Below, one piece after another: positions 1-5,998 of a stretch of 45,020 nt of DNA. A model generated the notes under the pieces. That model ran no database searches and had not been told where the DNA came from. It saw only the letters and a list, made by a program, of their open reading frames with translations. The position numbers and the translations under genes are program-made. The DNA lies in the IMG/VR virus record IMGVR_UViG_3300034061_004859, positions 1-45,020 of that record; one strand, written 5' to 3'. Each line of letters opens with the position of its first letter. Within the stretch, counting starts at the first letter, position 1. Source of the stretch: a virus.

Positions 1-130
1 GTCGGGGTGGTCGGGGTGGTCGGGTTGGTCGGGTTGGTCGGGTTGGTCGGGTTGGTCGGGTTGGTCGGGTTGGTCGGGTTGGTCGGGTTGGTCGGGTTGG
101 TCGGGTTGGTCGGGTTGGTCGGGTTGGTCG
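1..130. repeat. 9-bp tandem repeat at window start
   Basis: Fourteen head-to-tail 9-bp units fill 1-126, followed by four bases of a fifteenth. The first two units read GTCGGGGTG and the other twelve read GTCGGGTTG. The array starts at base 1, so it may extend upstream. Bases 131-262 hold no gene that I can support; the only clear signal there is the ribosome binding site of the gene at 263. Confidence 0.95.
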
Positions 131-262
131 CCTAGCTGGCCATGGCGGAACCTAGTGTACGGTACCGCGCGGCGTTGATTTGACGGGCTAAGATTTAGCT
201 TTCACCGCCTGGCCGGACCAGTTAACAAGGCGATACACGAAATACGGGAAAGGGTTCGCCAA

Positions 263-526
263 ATGGCCAGACGCTACACGGTTTCCGATATCGCTCATCT
301 CAATCGGCAAGCCGGCTTTCACTTTTTCAGCCCGTCGACCATGCGGTTCTGGGGCGACTCGCTCAAATCGTTCCGGGTGGATCACATGCCAGATGGAACG
401 GTTGAGATTGTCAGGACGCACCCGTACCGCGGCGTCGACGGACAACCGTACATGCCCAGCACGGGCGCGCGGTACACGGTCGACCTGGAAACGGGTTCAG
501 TTATCAGCAAAGGGAATCAGACATGA
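263..526 (+). CDS. Small phage protein with FFSPSTMRFWG motif
   Basis: Function unknown, 87 residues. It starts at ATG 263 behind a purine-rich GGGAAAGGG ribosome binding site. The N-terminal half contains FFSPSTMRFWG (residues 21-31), which resembles a motif I know from many short uncharacterised phage proteins (FFSPxTMRFF type). The C-terminal half has RYTVDLETG, which looks like a small beta sheet. There is no signal peptide or membrane segment. It is the first gene of the coupled run 263-4293, and its stop overlaps the ATG of the next gene (ATGA at 523), so the two are probably co-translated. The family assignment is from memory of the motif only. Confidence 0.75.
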   Translation: MARRYTVSDIAHLNRQAGFHFFSPSTMRFWGDSLKSFRVDHMPDGTVEIVRTHPYRGVDGQPYMPSTGARYTVDLETGSVISKGNQT

Positions 527-939
527 ACAACGAGTCCGCTGCGCGTACCGCTCAAATCGCGGTTTTGCTTTCGCAGCATTACCCGTGTGCGACTCCGCAT
601 TGTGCGGCTGATATGGCGGTCCGGCTGTACTCCGCCGCGCGGACCGCGAAGGCTTGGGAGGAAGCCCGTTGTAACTACGCTATGACTGAAGCGCAGGAAG
701 AGCGTGGCACCAAACGGATTGACCGGATGGAGGCCCGGCTTAACGCGCGCCTTGCGGTCCGCTCGCTCCAGGCTATCGGTCCGAAAGATCCGGATTGGAT
801 GAAAACGATTCCGTCAAACGGGCCGCACGATAAGCCCGCGATAATCCGGCTTGGCGGCGATCCGCGCGGACCGTGTGCGTCTCTCGACATTCCGGGTCTG
901 AAGGGTGACGGCTGGGGTGACGGGTTCGCTATTTACTAA
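523..939 (+). CDS. Hypothetical phage protein
   Basis: 138 residues, not recognised. ATG 523 overlaps the previous stop by four bases (ATGA). The first half is helical and alanine-rich, with cysteines at HYPCATPHC (residues 19-27) and a charged EEARCNYAMTEAQEERGTKR stretch that could form a helix. The second half is richer in Gly, Pro and Asp (GDPRGPC, KGDGWGDGF). There are no recognisable catalytic motifs and no transmembrane segment. Gene status rests on the coupling, the length without stop and the coding-like composition. The next gene starts 13 bases downstream with its own ribosome binding site. Confidence 0.75.
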   Translation: MNNESAARTAQIAVLLSQHYPCATPHCAADMAVRLYSAARTAKAWEEARCNYAMTEAQEERGTKRIDRMEARLNARLAVRSLQAIGPKDPDWMKTIPSNGPHDKPAIIRLGGDPRGPCASLDIPGLKGDGWGDGFAIY

Positions 940-952
940 GGGAGTCTGGCTC

Positions 953-1366
953 ATGTTGGACAAACACAACCCTGATTGCGGCCAGTGTGGCGGGCCGTTC
1001 ATCCGGATTGGCGGTGCGCCGGGTTATGGCACGCGACAGGACGGAGTCCGGGTTTGCTACGATTGCTGCGCCCTCGACGATGAACGGGACATGATCGCCA
1101 CGGGTAAGGCTACGTTGTACCTCGTCAAAACGGGGCGCGTTGACCGCATGGCTATGGGGTTGGACAAGCCTTTCGTTTGGGAAGTGACAAACTGGCCGGG
1201 AACTTGGCGACGTCGCACATTCGGCGCGCCCCGTTCGTTCCGCCACCCGTTCACCCGTCACGCGGTAATCGCCTATTTCGCTGGTCCGGACGGGTTCGTC
1301 TGGTCCGCTCGCAACATTGGCGACAGTGAGATTGCACACTGTCGCAGGCTGAAGGAAAGGGTCTGA
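953..1366 (+). CDS. Zinc-finger-like phage protein (CxxC...CxxC)
   Basis: 137 residues when started at ATG 953, chosen because AAGGGAG sits at a good distance upstream; an in-frame start at 905 would overlap the previous gene. It carries CGQC (residues 9-12) and CYDC (near residue 38), a likely four-cysteine zinc knuckle, followed by DERDMIATGKATLYL and, further on, VTNWPG and a late CRR. The order (CxxC, GYG, VCYxCC, ATLYL, VTNWPG, HCRR) matches a widespread family of uncharacterised phage early proteins that I recognise by pattern. The family function is unknown. DNA or RNA binding is possible but is only inferred from the cysteines. Confidence 0.8.
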   Translation: MLDKHNPDCGQCGGPFIRIGGAPGYGTRQDGVRVCYDCCALDDERDMIATGKATLYLVKTGRVDRMAMGLDKPFVWEVTNWPGTWRRRTFGAPRSFRHPFTRHAVIAYFAGPDGFVWSARNIGDSEIAHCRRLKERV

Positions 1367-1368
1367 TC

Positions 1369-1653
1369 ATGCTGAAACCGGAAATTGATACCGGACCGGA
1401 CTACAAGGGGCGCGTGTACCGTGATTTCTACGTTGCGCGCGGGTCCCATAGCGCAACCGGGTGGGTTGTCTACGGGCGCGCGGTCCCGGGTATCGGGCGC
1501 GACTCTTACGGTCCGGTAGTCAAGGTTGTCGCGCACCTTGGCCAACATACCCGGAAACCGCGCCTATGGAATGTCAGGCCGGATAGGGGTTGGCGTACGA
1601 AACGCGAAGCAATGGCCTTCATGGCTACAATGAACAAGGATTCCGCACCATGA
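1369..1653 (+). CDS. Hypothetical phage protein
   Basis: 94 residues, not recognised, starting at ATG 1369 two bases after the previous stop; the GAAAGG at the end of the preceding gene is a plausible ribosome binding site. It is basic overall (many Arg and Lys, e.g. RPDRGWRTKREAM near residues 70-82) with aromatic-rich beta-like segments (YRDFYVARG, GWVVYGR). The C-terminus overlaps the next ATG (ATGA at 1650). A small nucleic-acid-binding protein would fit the charge, but nothing in the sequence proves it. Confidence 0.7.
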   Translation: MLKPEIDTGPDYKGRVYRDFYVARGSHSATGWVVYGRAVPGIGRDSYGPVVKVVAHLGQHTRKPRLWNVRPDRGWRTKREAMAFMATMNKDSAP

Positions 1654-2204
1654 AAGACGATTACGAATCAATCCCGCGGCATGGGTTTTTCGATACCTTT
1701 GCTGACAGGTTCATCCGGACTCCGGAACGGCAGGAGTCCGGGTATTTCGGGTACATGATTCCCAACCCGTTGCGGGATCTGGACTACGAATCCGCCCGTG
1801 ACGCGACTCCGGAATGGTTTGGCGTGTCATCTGGCAACGGGAACGATGGAGTCTCTCATCGGTACCCGGATTATTATGTCAGGACGGCCGATCCGTACCG
1901 GTTGGCAGAGTTGGCCATGGTCGACTCGTTCAAGGCCGGCGAGGGTATGGTCTGGGCTAAATCCGCATTGTTCGTCGACGGCGAACGGGACTACACGATA
2001 TCCGCCACGATTCTAGAGGACGAGGACGGTTGTCCGGCTTATGGTGGCGGCGCTTGGCTGATCATGGAAGTCTTTCCGGCTGATCTGGACGAGGTAAAAA
2101 CCTGGCAAGCTGATCCATACAAAAGAGGCTCCTGCTATGACCGGCTGGAGTCCGCTTTTTCGGCCGAGGCATTGGCGATTGTGCCTAGGGAGTCCGCACG
2201 ATGA
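1650..2204 (+). CDS. Hypothetical phage protein, acidic
   Basis: 184 residues, not recognised. ATG 1650 overlaps the previous stop (ATGA), which is why I prefer it to the upstream in-frame codon at 1590. It is acidic and rich in Asp, Tyr and Trp, with segments such as DTFADRFIRTPE, HRYPDYYVRTADPYRL and DYTISATILEDEDGC, suggesting a compact alpha/beta fold. There is no membrane segment or known motif. It is the largest of the thirteen small left-arm genes. The final codons form another ATGA overlap with the gene at 2201. Confidence 0.75.
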   Translation: MKDDYESIPRHGFFDTFADRFIRTPERQESGYFGYMIPNPLRDLDYESARDATPEWFGVSSGNGNDGVSHRYPDYYVRTADPYRLAELAMVDSFKAGEGMVWAKSALFVDGERDYTISATILEDEDGCPAYGGGAWLIMEVFPADLDEVKTWQADPYKRGSCYDRLESAFSAEALAIVPRESAR

Positions 2205-2500
2205 CCGCGCCGCACAACACGCCCGACCCTGGTTGGATGGGTGACCGTAGGCGCGGCGCTGGCATGGGTCGGCCCAGCGTCAAGCCTGAACCGTCTACCG
2301 CGCGGGTTTACGTCGCCCTGCAACGCGTCAAGCTGAACTCTGGAGGGTACGACCAGGGAGGCGCGTATTGGGGTTTTTCGCAAATCCTGTACTGGGCAAA
2401 CCTGGACGGTTCCGATGGGTGGTATTTCCGCGCGCCATCTCGTGACGCCGCAAAGGCTATCGTGCGAGAGACGATTCCTAACGCCAGGTTTGCCCGATGA
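2201..2500 (+). CDS. Conserved phage protein (LNSGGYD...YWANLDG type)
   Basis: 99 residues. ATG 2201 overlaps the previous stop and is preceded by GGGAGTCC. The core VALQRVKLNSGGYDQGGAYW followed by a YWA segment and a late YFRAxxRDAAKA segment resembles a recurring family of small uncharacterised phage proteins with the order LNSGGYD, G-x-YWG, lYW, YFRA. The function of that family is not known to me. The protein has a Pro/Arg-rich N-terminal 30 residues and a folded-looking remainder. It ends in an ATGA overlap with the 33-residue reading frame at 2497. Confidence 0.8.
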   Translation: MTAPHNTPDPGWMGDRRRGAGMGRPSVKPEPSTARVYVALQRVKLNSGGYDQGGAYWGFSQILYWANLDGSDGWYFRAPSRDAAKAIVRETIPNARFAR

Positions 2501-2598
2501 TCCGTGCCGCGCCCCTGGTTGGACTCGGGTTGATCCTGGCCAGTCTCCGGCCACGGCAGGATGCGGAGCTTATTTCCGAGTTTCGGTTTATCAGATAG
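2497..2598 (+). CDS. Possible 33-aa hydrophobic peptide
   Basis: A short open frame coupled by ATGA to the stop of the preceding gene. It starts MIRAAPLVGLGLILASL, a short hydrophobic segment (residues 3-17), and ends with the charged tail RPRQDAELISEFRFIR. It stops 12 bases before the next start, leaving room for that gene's strong GGAGG site. It fills what would otherwise be a ~110-base gap in a run where all genes touch, which is the main argument for it. It could encode a small membrane peptide. It is too short for composition to be decisive. Confidence 0.45.
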   Translation: MIRAAPLVGLGLILASLRPRQDAELISEFRFIR

Positions 2599-2610
2599 GA
2601 GGATCAAAGC

Positions 2611-2928
2611 ATGACAGACAAGCGGAAATTGTGGAAGCCGGACGGCACGCCTAGGTACATCCAGTGTCGTGACGCCGCCGATTGCGGCGACCGTTACACG
2701 GTATGGTTTACCGGCCGGCCTCCTCTTCGCAATGATGAGTGGGTTCAGTACCGTGCCATGTCGGAACACCCGTTTAACCCGCAAGGTATCGGATTGTGGG
2801 GCGAAATTGAGAGGTACAAGCTGCGAAGTTATCCGGGTGGCAAGCGGATCAGCTTTGCCGATCTACCGGACGATTGCCGGAAGTTGGTTCTTCGCGACTA
2901 TCGCGATATTTGGAGGATCAAAGCATGA
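2611..2928 (+). CDS. Conserved phage protein (DRYTVxFTGR type)
   Basis: 105 residues starting at ATG 2611 behind TAGGAGGATCAAAGC, the best ribosome binding site of the left arm. The segments DRYTVWFTGRPP (residues 27-38), YRAMSEHPFNPQGIGLWGE and GKRISFADLPDDCRKLVLRDY match the order seen in a common uncharacterised phage protein family (mass-abundant in siphoviruses). The last residues RIKA are encoded by the same GGATCAAAGCATGA cassette that provides the ribosome binding site and start of the next gene. The function is unknown. Confidence 0.8.
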   Translation: MTDKRKLWKPDGTPRYIQCRDAADCGDRYTVWFTGRPPLRNDEWVQYRAMSEHPFNPQGIGLWGEIERYKLRSYPGGKRISFADLPDDCRKLVLRDYRDIWRIKA

Positions 2929-3185
2929 GAGTTACGCGCGTCACGGACTCCGTATCCCGCGCCTTCGCGGAGGTCCGGCCGGTCTCGTCACCCAATGCTG
3001 TAGTCGAGACCGTGGCCCTGGCCATCGGTCTCATGGGTAGCGGTGAACTAGCTCCAGCTTGGGCGCGGTGCCTCGTTCTGGGCTACGCCATGGGACGCCA
3101 CGACAATCCGGAAGTGATTTCGGCGCTATGGGCAATGGTGTTCAGACCGCCCGCGCCGGTCAAACGCAGGGGGATCAAAGCATGA
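2925..3185 (+). CDS. Hypothetical phage protein
   Basis: 86 residues from ATG 2925, which overlaps the previous stop and follows GGAGGATCAAAGC; an upstream in-frame start at 2874 would lie deep in the preceding gene. A central hydrophobic and small-residue helix (ETVALAIGLMGSGELAPAWA, roughly residues 26-45) is followed by VLGYAMGRHDNPEVISALW. It could be a weakly membrane-associated or helical-bundle protein. No family is recognised. It ends RGIKA through the repeated stop/start cassette. Confidence 0.7.
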   Translation: MRVTRVTDSVSRAFAEVRPVSSPNAVVETVALAIGLMGSGELAPAWARCLVLGYAMGRHDNPEVISALWAMVFRPPAPVKRRGIKA

Positions 3186-3487
3186 CGTACCGTTTCGCGT
3201 TCATCTCGCACTATATGGATGTTTCCGACTATCTCGTGTCGGGTGACGGTCCGGACTATCGGGTGAGCGTACGCCACGCGGCGCACGATGACATGCGCCG
3301 ATATACGCGATACACGGAGTCCGAATGGAAAGACTTGATTGTTCCGACAATCGGCCTGATGCGAAAGGTTGGTGGTGACGAAACGTCGGAATCAGTCCAG
3401 GCAGCGTTTTCCGCGTGGCATCTCAAAACGAGAGGCACTAACCCGCTTGACGTCGAGGGCGATTGCAGGCTAACGGTTAGCCCGTAG
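3182..3487 (+). CDS. Hypothetical phage protein
   Basis: 101 residues from ATG 3182, the third gene that begins inside the repeated GGATCAAAGCATGA cassette. The protein has aromatic-rich N-terminal strands (FAFISHYMDVSDYLV), then a helical acidic/basic region with SEWKDLIVPTIGLMRKVGGDETSESVQAAFSAWH. The pattern DxxxxSVRHAAHDDM (residues 28-41) shows alternating histidines, but I recognise no active site. It lies between other small unknowns and is not coupled to the following gene (16-base gap). Confidence 0.7.
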   Translation: MTYRFAFISHYMDVSDYLVSGDGPDYRVSVRHAAHDDMRRYTRYTESEWKDLIVPTIGLMRKVGGDETSESVQAAFSAWHLKTRGTNPLDVEGDCRLTVSP

Positions 3488-3503
3488 ACACGGAGTCACG
3501 CGT

Positions 3504-3788
3504 ATGCCCTTCTATGACAAACCCCTAAAGCTGTACCGTGACGGCCAGCAAGACGGACCTGATCCTTCAGACTATCCCTACGCGTGGCAGAATGCGCCGA
3601 AATGGCTTGGCGACGAATCGGGTGATCTGGATTGGCTACAATCGCAGTATGGCGCGCCGGTCACGGTCCGTTGCGCCATCCTGTACGGTAATGAGGACTC
3701 CGCTACCCGGATTGAGGGTTGGAACACCTACAACCCGGACAACGGGACGCCGCCCGATTGGACCTATGACGCGCCAAAGGAAGATTGA
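3504..3788 (+). CDS. Hypothetical phage protein, acidic
   Basis: 94 residues from ATG 3504, with GGAG eight bases upstream (ACGGAGTCACGCGT). It is strongly acidic and rich in Asp, Tyr, Trp and Pro (DGPDPSDYPYAW, GDESGDLDWLQSQYG, YNPDNGTPPDWTYDAP). Low pI and high aromatic content are typical of small phage inhibitors and DNA mimics, but also of many inert phage proteins, so I make no functional claim. No domain is recognised. The next gene follows two bases after the stop. Confidence 0.7.
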   Translation: MPFYDKPLKLYRDGQQDGPDPSDYPYAWQNAPKWLGDESGDLDWLQSQYGAPVTVRCAILYGNEDSATRIEGWNTYNPDNGTPPDWTYDAPKED

Positions 3789-3790
3789 TC

Positions 3791-4078
3791 ATGCCCTACA
3801 TCTTCAAATCGTCCGCCGCCCGTATGCCCTCGACGTGCAAGGGCCGTTACCGCCGCGTTGCGGTGATGGAGGTTGACCCGGATACGTGGCCAGCGATGAT
3901 CTCGGCCCGCGCGCGTGGCGTTCGCCGGATCGTCCAGACATGGGAGCGGTGCAACGTGGGTTTGACGGACCGTTGCGCGTTCAAACGCGCCATGGTCGAA
4001 GCGAGTAGGCTTGCCGCCCAGCTTAACGCCATGGATGAACATGCCGCGGATTGCGTGGCGCAGATGGGAAGGGAATAG
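3791..4078 (+). CDS. Conserved phage protein (MPYIFKSSxARMP type)
   Basis: 95 residues from ATG 3791, with AAGGAAGA upstream; a TTG two codons earlier is less likely. The N-terminus MPYIFKSSAARMPS, the basic GRYRRVAVMEV segment, and SARARGVRRIVQTWE then NVGLTDRCAFKRAM match a recurrent small phage protein family that I recognise by this order. The family function is unknown. It is basic and probably binds nucleic acid or an acidic partner (inference). The C-terminal third is a helix (MVEASRLAAQLNAMDEHAAD). Confidence 0.8.
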   Translation: MPYIFKSSAARMPSTCKGRYRRVAVMEVDPDTWPAMISARARGVRRIVQTWERCNVGLTDRCAFKRAMVEASRLAAQLNAMDEHAADCVAQMGRE

Positions 4079-4083
4079 GGCAG

Positions 4084-4293
4084 ATGAAACCTGATTTGCG
4101 CTATCGCTTGCCGGTCCGGCCGGAAGTCGAGACCGTTACCTATCACCGCAACCCGACTCCCTATGAGATCAAGCTGGGCTATGACGCGGTTCACTTCCGA
4201 GACTTTGACGTCCTAGAGGCTTGTCACAAAGGGACTCGCATCCTGAAACGATGGTTCAAATCACCGGATGACGGATTGCGGTACTACCGCTAA
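4084..4293 (+). CDS. Hypothetical phage protein, last gene of left-arm run
   Basis: 69 residues from ATG 4084, chosen over an upstream in-frame codon at 4051 because the AGGG ribosome binding site lies just upstream and 4051 would overlap the previous gene. It is basic with several aromatics (DLRYRLPVRPEVETVTYHRN, TPYEIKLGYDAVHFRDF). A late segment, RILKRWFKSPDDGLRYYR, ends the protein. No family is recognised. Four bases after its stop the sequence enters a textbook terminator, so it closes the transcription unit. Confidence 0.7.
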   Translation: MKPDLRYRLPVRPEVETVTYHRNPTPYEIKLGYDAVHFRDFDVLEACHKGTRILKRWFKSPDDGLRYYR

Positions 4294-4296
4294 GCG

Positions 4297-4323
4297 AACC
4301 GCCCGAAAGGGCGGTTTTCTTTT
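4297..4323 (+). terminator. Rho-independent terminator of left-arm operon
   Basis: An 8-bp perfect stem AACCGCCC/GGGCGGTT with a GAAA loop is followed directly by TTCTTTT. It starts four bases after the stop of the gene at 4084 and ends the run of thirteen rightward genes. This is the clearest intrinsic terminator I see in the window. Confidence 0.92.
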
Positions 4324-4361
4324 GTCGAGCGTTATATCCAACCGGGTATAGCGACTCGGGT

Positions 4362-4378
4362 TAGCTAAGGGCGGACTA
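4362..4378. repeat. Left copy of 17-bp direct repeat
   Basis: TAGCTAAGGGCGGACTA here recurs at 4673-4689 as TAGCTAAGGTCGGACTA (16 of 17 bases identical). The two copies bracket the 30-bp tandem array and an AT-rich island. They may mark a duplicated or inserted segment, or be protein binding sites. Confidence 0.8.
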
Positions 4379-4396
4379 GATACCTGGTCGCATGTG

Positions 4397-4576
4397 GCCA
4401 GCCCTCCGCCCTAGCTCGCCACCCTGGCCAGCCCTCCGCCCTAGCTCGCCACCCTGGCCAGCCCTCCGCCCTAGCTCGCCACCCTGGCCAGCCCTCCGCC
4501 CTAGCTCGCCACCCTGGCCAGCCCTCGGCCTGAGCCTGCCACCCTGGCCAGCCCTCGGCCTGAGCCTGCCACCCTG
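4397..4576. repeat. 30-bp tandem array, six copies
   Basis: Six contiguous 30-bp units begin at 4397, 4427, 4457, 4487, 4517 and 4547. Units 1-4 are identical and contain CCGCCCTAGCTCGCC; units 5-6 carry CGGCCTGAGCCTGCC in the same place. Each unit begins GCCAGCCCTC and ends GCCACCCTG. The same two anchors frame the 29-bp units at 4774-5350, so the arrays are related. The period is a multiple of three, so open frames run through it, but I see no sign of a real gene. Confidence 0.95.
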
Positions 4577-4587
4577 GCCAGGTCGAC

Positions 4588-4607
4588 TTGACATAATAAG
4601 TCTTATG
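4588..4607 (+). promoter_or_regulatory. AT-rich palindromic island, possible promoter
   Basis: TTGACATAATAAGTCTTATG is an isolated AT-rich stretch in GC-rich repeats. It contains a perfect TTGACA (-35 type) and the short palindrome ATAAGTCTTAT. No good -10 hexamer lies at standard spacing (the best is GATAAC about 19 bases downstream), so an operator or protein binding site is equally possible. Confidence 0.3.
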
Positions 4608-4672
4608 CGGCCGATAACCCAAGCCGTTCGGATGGCCGTAAACCCAACGGGCAGGGTTCCCGCGGCCTAGTC

Positions 4673-4689
4673 TAGCTAAGGTCGGACTA
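4673..4689. repeat. Right copy of 17-bp direct repeat
   Basis: This is the second copy of the element at 4362-4378, differing by one base. Bases 4690-4773 between it and the next array hold no supported gene or signal. Confidence 0.8.
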
Positions 4690-4773
4690 ACCCGCGCGCC
4701 CATGTCACCCGCCCGCCAGGCTACCCCAATCCCGTGCGGCCGCTCCGCCCCGTGGTTGCCCGCTGAACGGGGT

Positions 4774-5355
4774 GCCACCCTGGTCAGCCCTCAGCCCAGG
4801 TCGCCACCCTGGTCAGCCCTCAGCCCAGGTCGCCACCATGGCCAGCCCTCTGCCCAGGTCGCCACCGTGGCCAGCCCTCAGCCCAGGTCGCCACCATGGC
4901 CAGCCCTCGGCCCAGGTCGCCACCATGGCCAGCCCTCGGCCCAGGTCGCCACCATGGCCAGGCTACCGCGATCCGGCCGCCACCATGGCCAGCCCTCTGC
5001 CCAGGTCGCCACCGTGGCCAGCCCGTCAAGAAAAGACCGCGGCGTACCGTACACTATGTCGCCACCGTGGCCAGCCCTCTGCCCAGGTCGCCACCATGGC
5101 CAGCCCTCAGCCCAGGTCGCCACCATGGCCAGCCCTCGGCCCAGGTCGCCACCGTGGCCAGCCCTCGGCCCAGGTCGCCACCATGGCCAGCCCTCTGCCC
5201 AGGTCGCCACCGTGGCCAGCCCTCAGCCCAGGTCGCCACCGTGGCCAGCCCTCAGCCCAGGTCGCCACCGTGGCCAGCCCTCAGCCCAGGTCGCCACCCT
5301 GGTCAGCCCTCAGCCCAGGTCGCCACCGTGGCCAGGCTACCGCGATCCGGCCGCC
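4774..5355. repeat. 29-bp tandem array, 19 unit starts with two interruptions
   Basis: Nineteen GCCACC unit starts occur, mostly spaced exactly 29 bases (4774, 4803, 4832 ... 5322). Two positions vary between units: the base in CC[A/G/C]TGG and the base in CTC[A/T/G]GCC. The regular pitch breaks at 4948-4979 (31 bases, containing GGCTACCGCGATCCGG, which recurs just after the last unit at 5335-5350) and at 5008-5061 (53 bases with a unique insert). Because 29 is not a multiple of three, no repeated peptide is encoded, so this is DNA-level structure. There are no unique spacers of constant length, so it is not a CRISPR array. Confidence 0.95.
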
Positions 5356-5694
5356 CCGCTGCGCCCACAGGCGGCCCGCTGACAGGGGTGCCAGGCTAAC
5401 GGTTATCCGCGGCCATCCTGTACCCCTGGGCACGTGTACGGGGCTGTACGGGGCGGCAAGCGGCAGGCTAAGGCTTACCCACGGGCAAACGGGTCCCTTC
5501 CGCCACCGAGACGAACGGGCGGCGGCGCAGAGTCCCGATAGACCGCCCTACGACCGCCTCTATAGACAACATTTAGCCTTAACTGTTTGCCAGATTGCCC
5601 AGGCTAACGATCATAGAGACGAACATTTCGCCTTAGAGGCTAATCGTGTAGACAATAGTTAGCCTAACCCGAAAACACTGATTTCTGCTAAGTC
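5356..5694. other. Intergenic stretch with short degenerate repeats, no gene
   Basis: I see no supportable gene here. It contains GTACGGGGC twice in tandem (about 5438-5456), GAGACGAAC at about 5507 and again near 5614, and a ~20-bp imperfect repeat of the form TAGACAAYA-TTAGCCT at 5563-5583 and 5649-5668. GC content falls steadily from left to right towards the AT-rich block that follows. It is probably part of the same replication or control region. Confidence 0.6.
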
Positions 5695-5998
5695 GTTGAT
5701 ATCGTTAAAAATAAAAACGCATCAATTTTAATGGGACAACCGTTTTAGCGTTGATATCATTAGATTCTCTACTTACTGTCCCATGAAGATCGTTACAAAA
5801 GTTCATGGGACAGCTTCATGGGACAACCGTTCTACCTTTGATTTTCCTACACCTTTTACTTACTGTCCCATGAAGCCCATGAAGAAGGGGGAAATTAGAT
5901 TCCTGGACGAACTTTCCGTTTTTTGTTTTTCTGGCGCCGCAACCCGGTTCTCGTTTTCATGGGACAGTAAGTAAGTCAACGATTTCTAACCAATCGGG
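5695..5998. other. Candidate replication origin with iterons
   Basis: This AT-rich stretch carries six copies of ATGGGACA or its complement TGTCCCAT, at 5731, 5777, 5805, 5818, 5864 and 5959, in both orientations. An 18-base version, ACTTACTGTCCCATGAAG, is repeated exactly at 5771-5788 and 5858-5875 and appears inverted (17 bases) at 5956-5972. GTTGATATC followed by RTTA occurs at 5695 and 5750. Iteron-like repeats plus AT-richness, immediately beyond the end of the primase/helicase gene and next to long tandem arrays, are the usual signs of an initiator-bound origin. An operator cluster or transcription-control region is the alternative. The 63-codon frame across it is probably not a gene. 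Confidence 0.6.

Noticed and set aside
905-952. Longer start for the zinc-finger-like protein
   Set aside because: It would overlap the preceding gene and adds residues outside the conserved region; ATG 953 has the good RBS.
4365-4778. Minus-strand open frame with GWPGWRARAE-type repeats over the 30-bp array
   Set aside because: The in-frame repeat is only a consequence of the 30-bp period. There is no start signal, and composition is that of the repeat.
4774-5355. CRISPR array
   Set aside because: Units are contiguous with no unique spacers of constant size, and no cas genes are present.
4702-5662. Long plus-strand open frames (226 and 296 codons) across the 29-bp array
   Set aside because: The repeat period is 29 bases, so the frame rotates through all three phases and gives Pro/Arg-rich shadow peptides. 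There is no RBS and no conserved domain.
5783-5974. 63-codon open frame in the AT-rich block
   Set aside because: It is composed of the iteron repeats, has no RBS, and its codon use is unlike the genes nearby.
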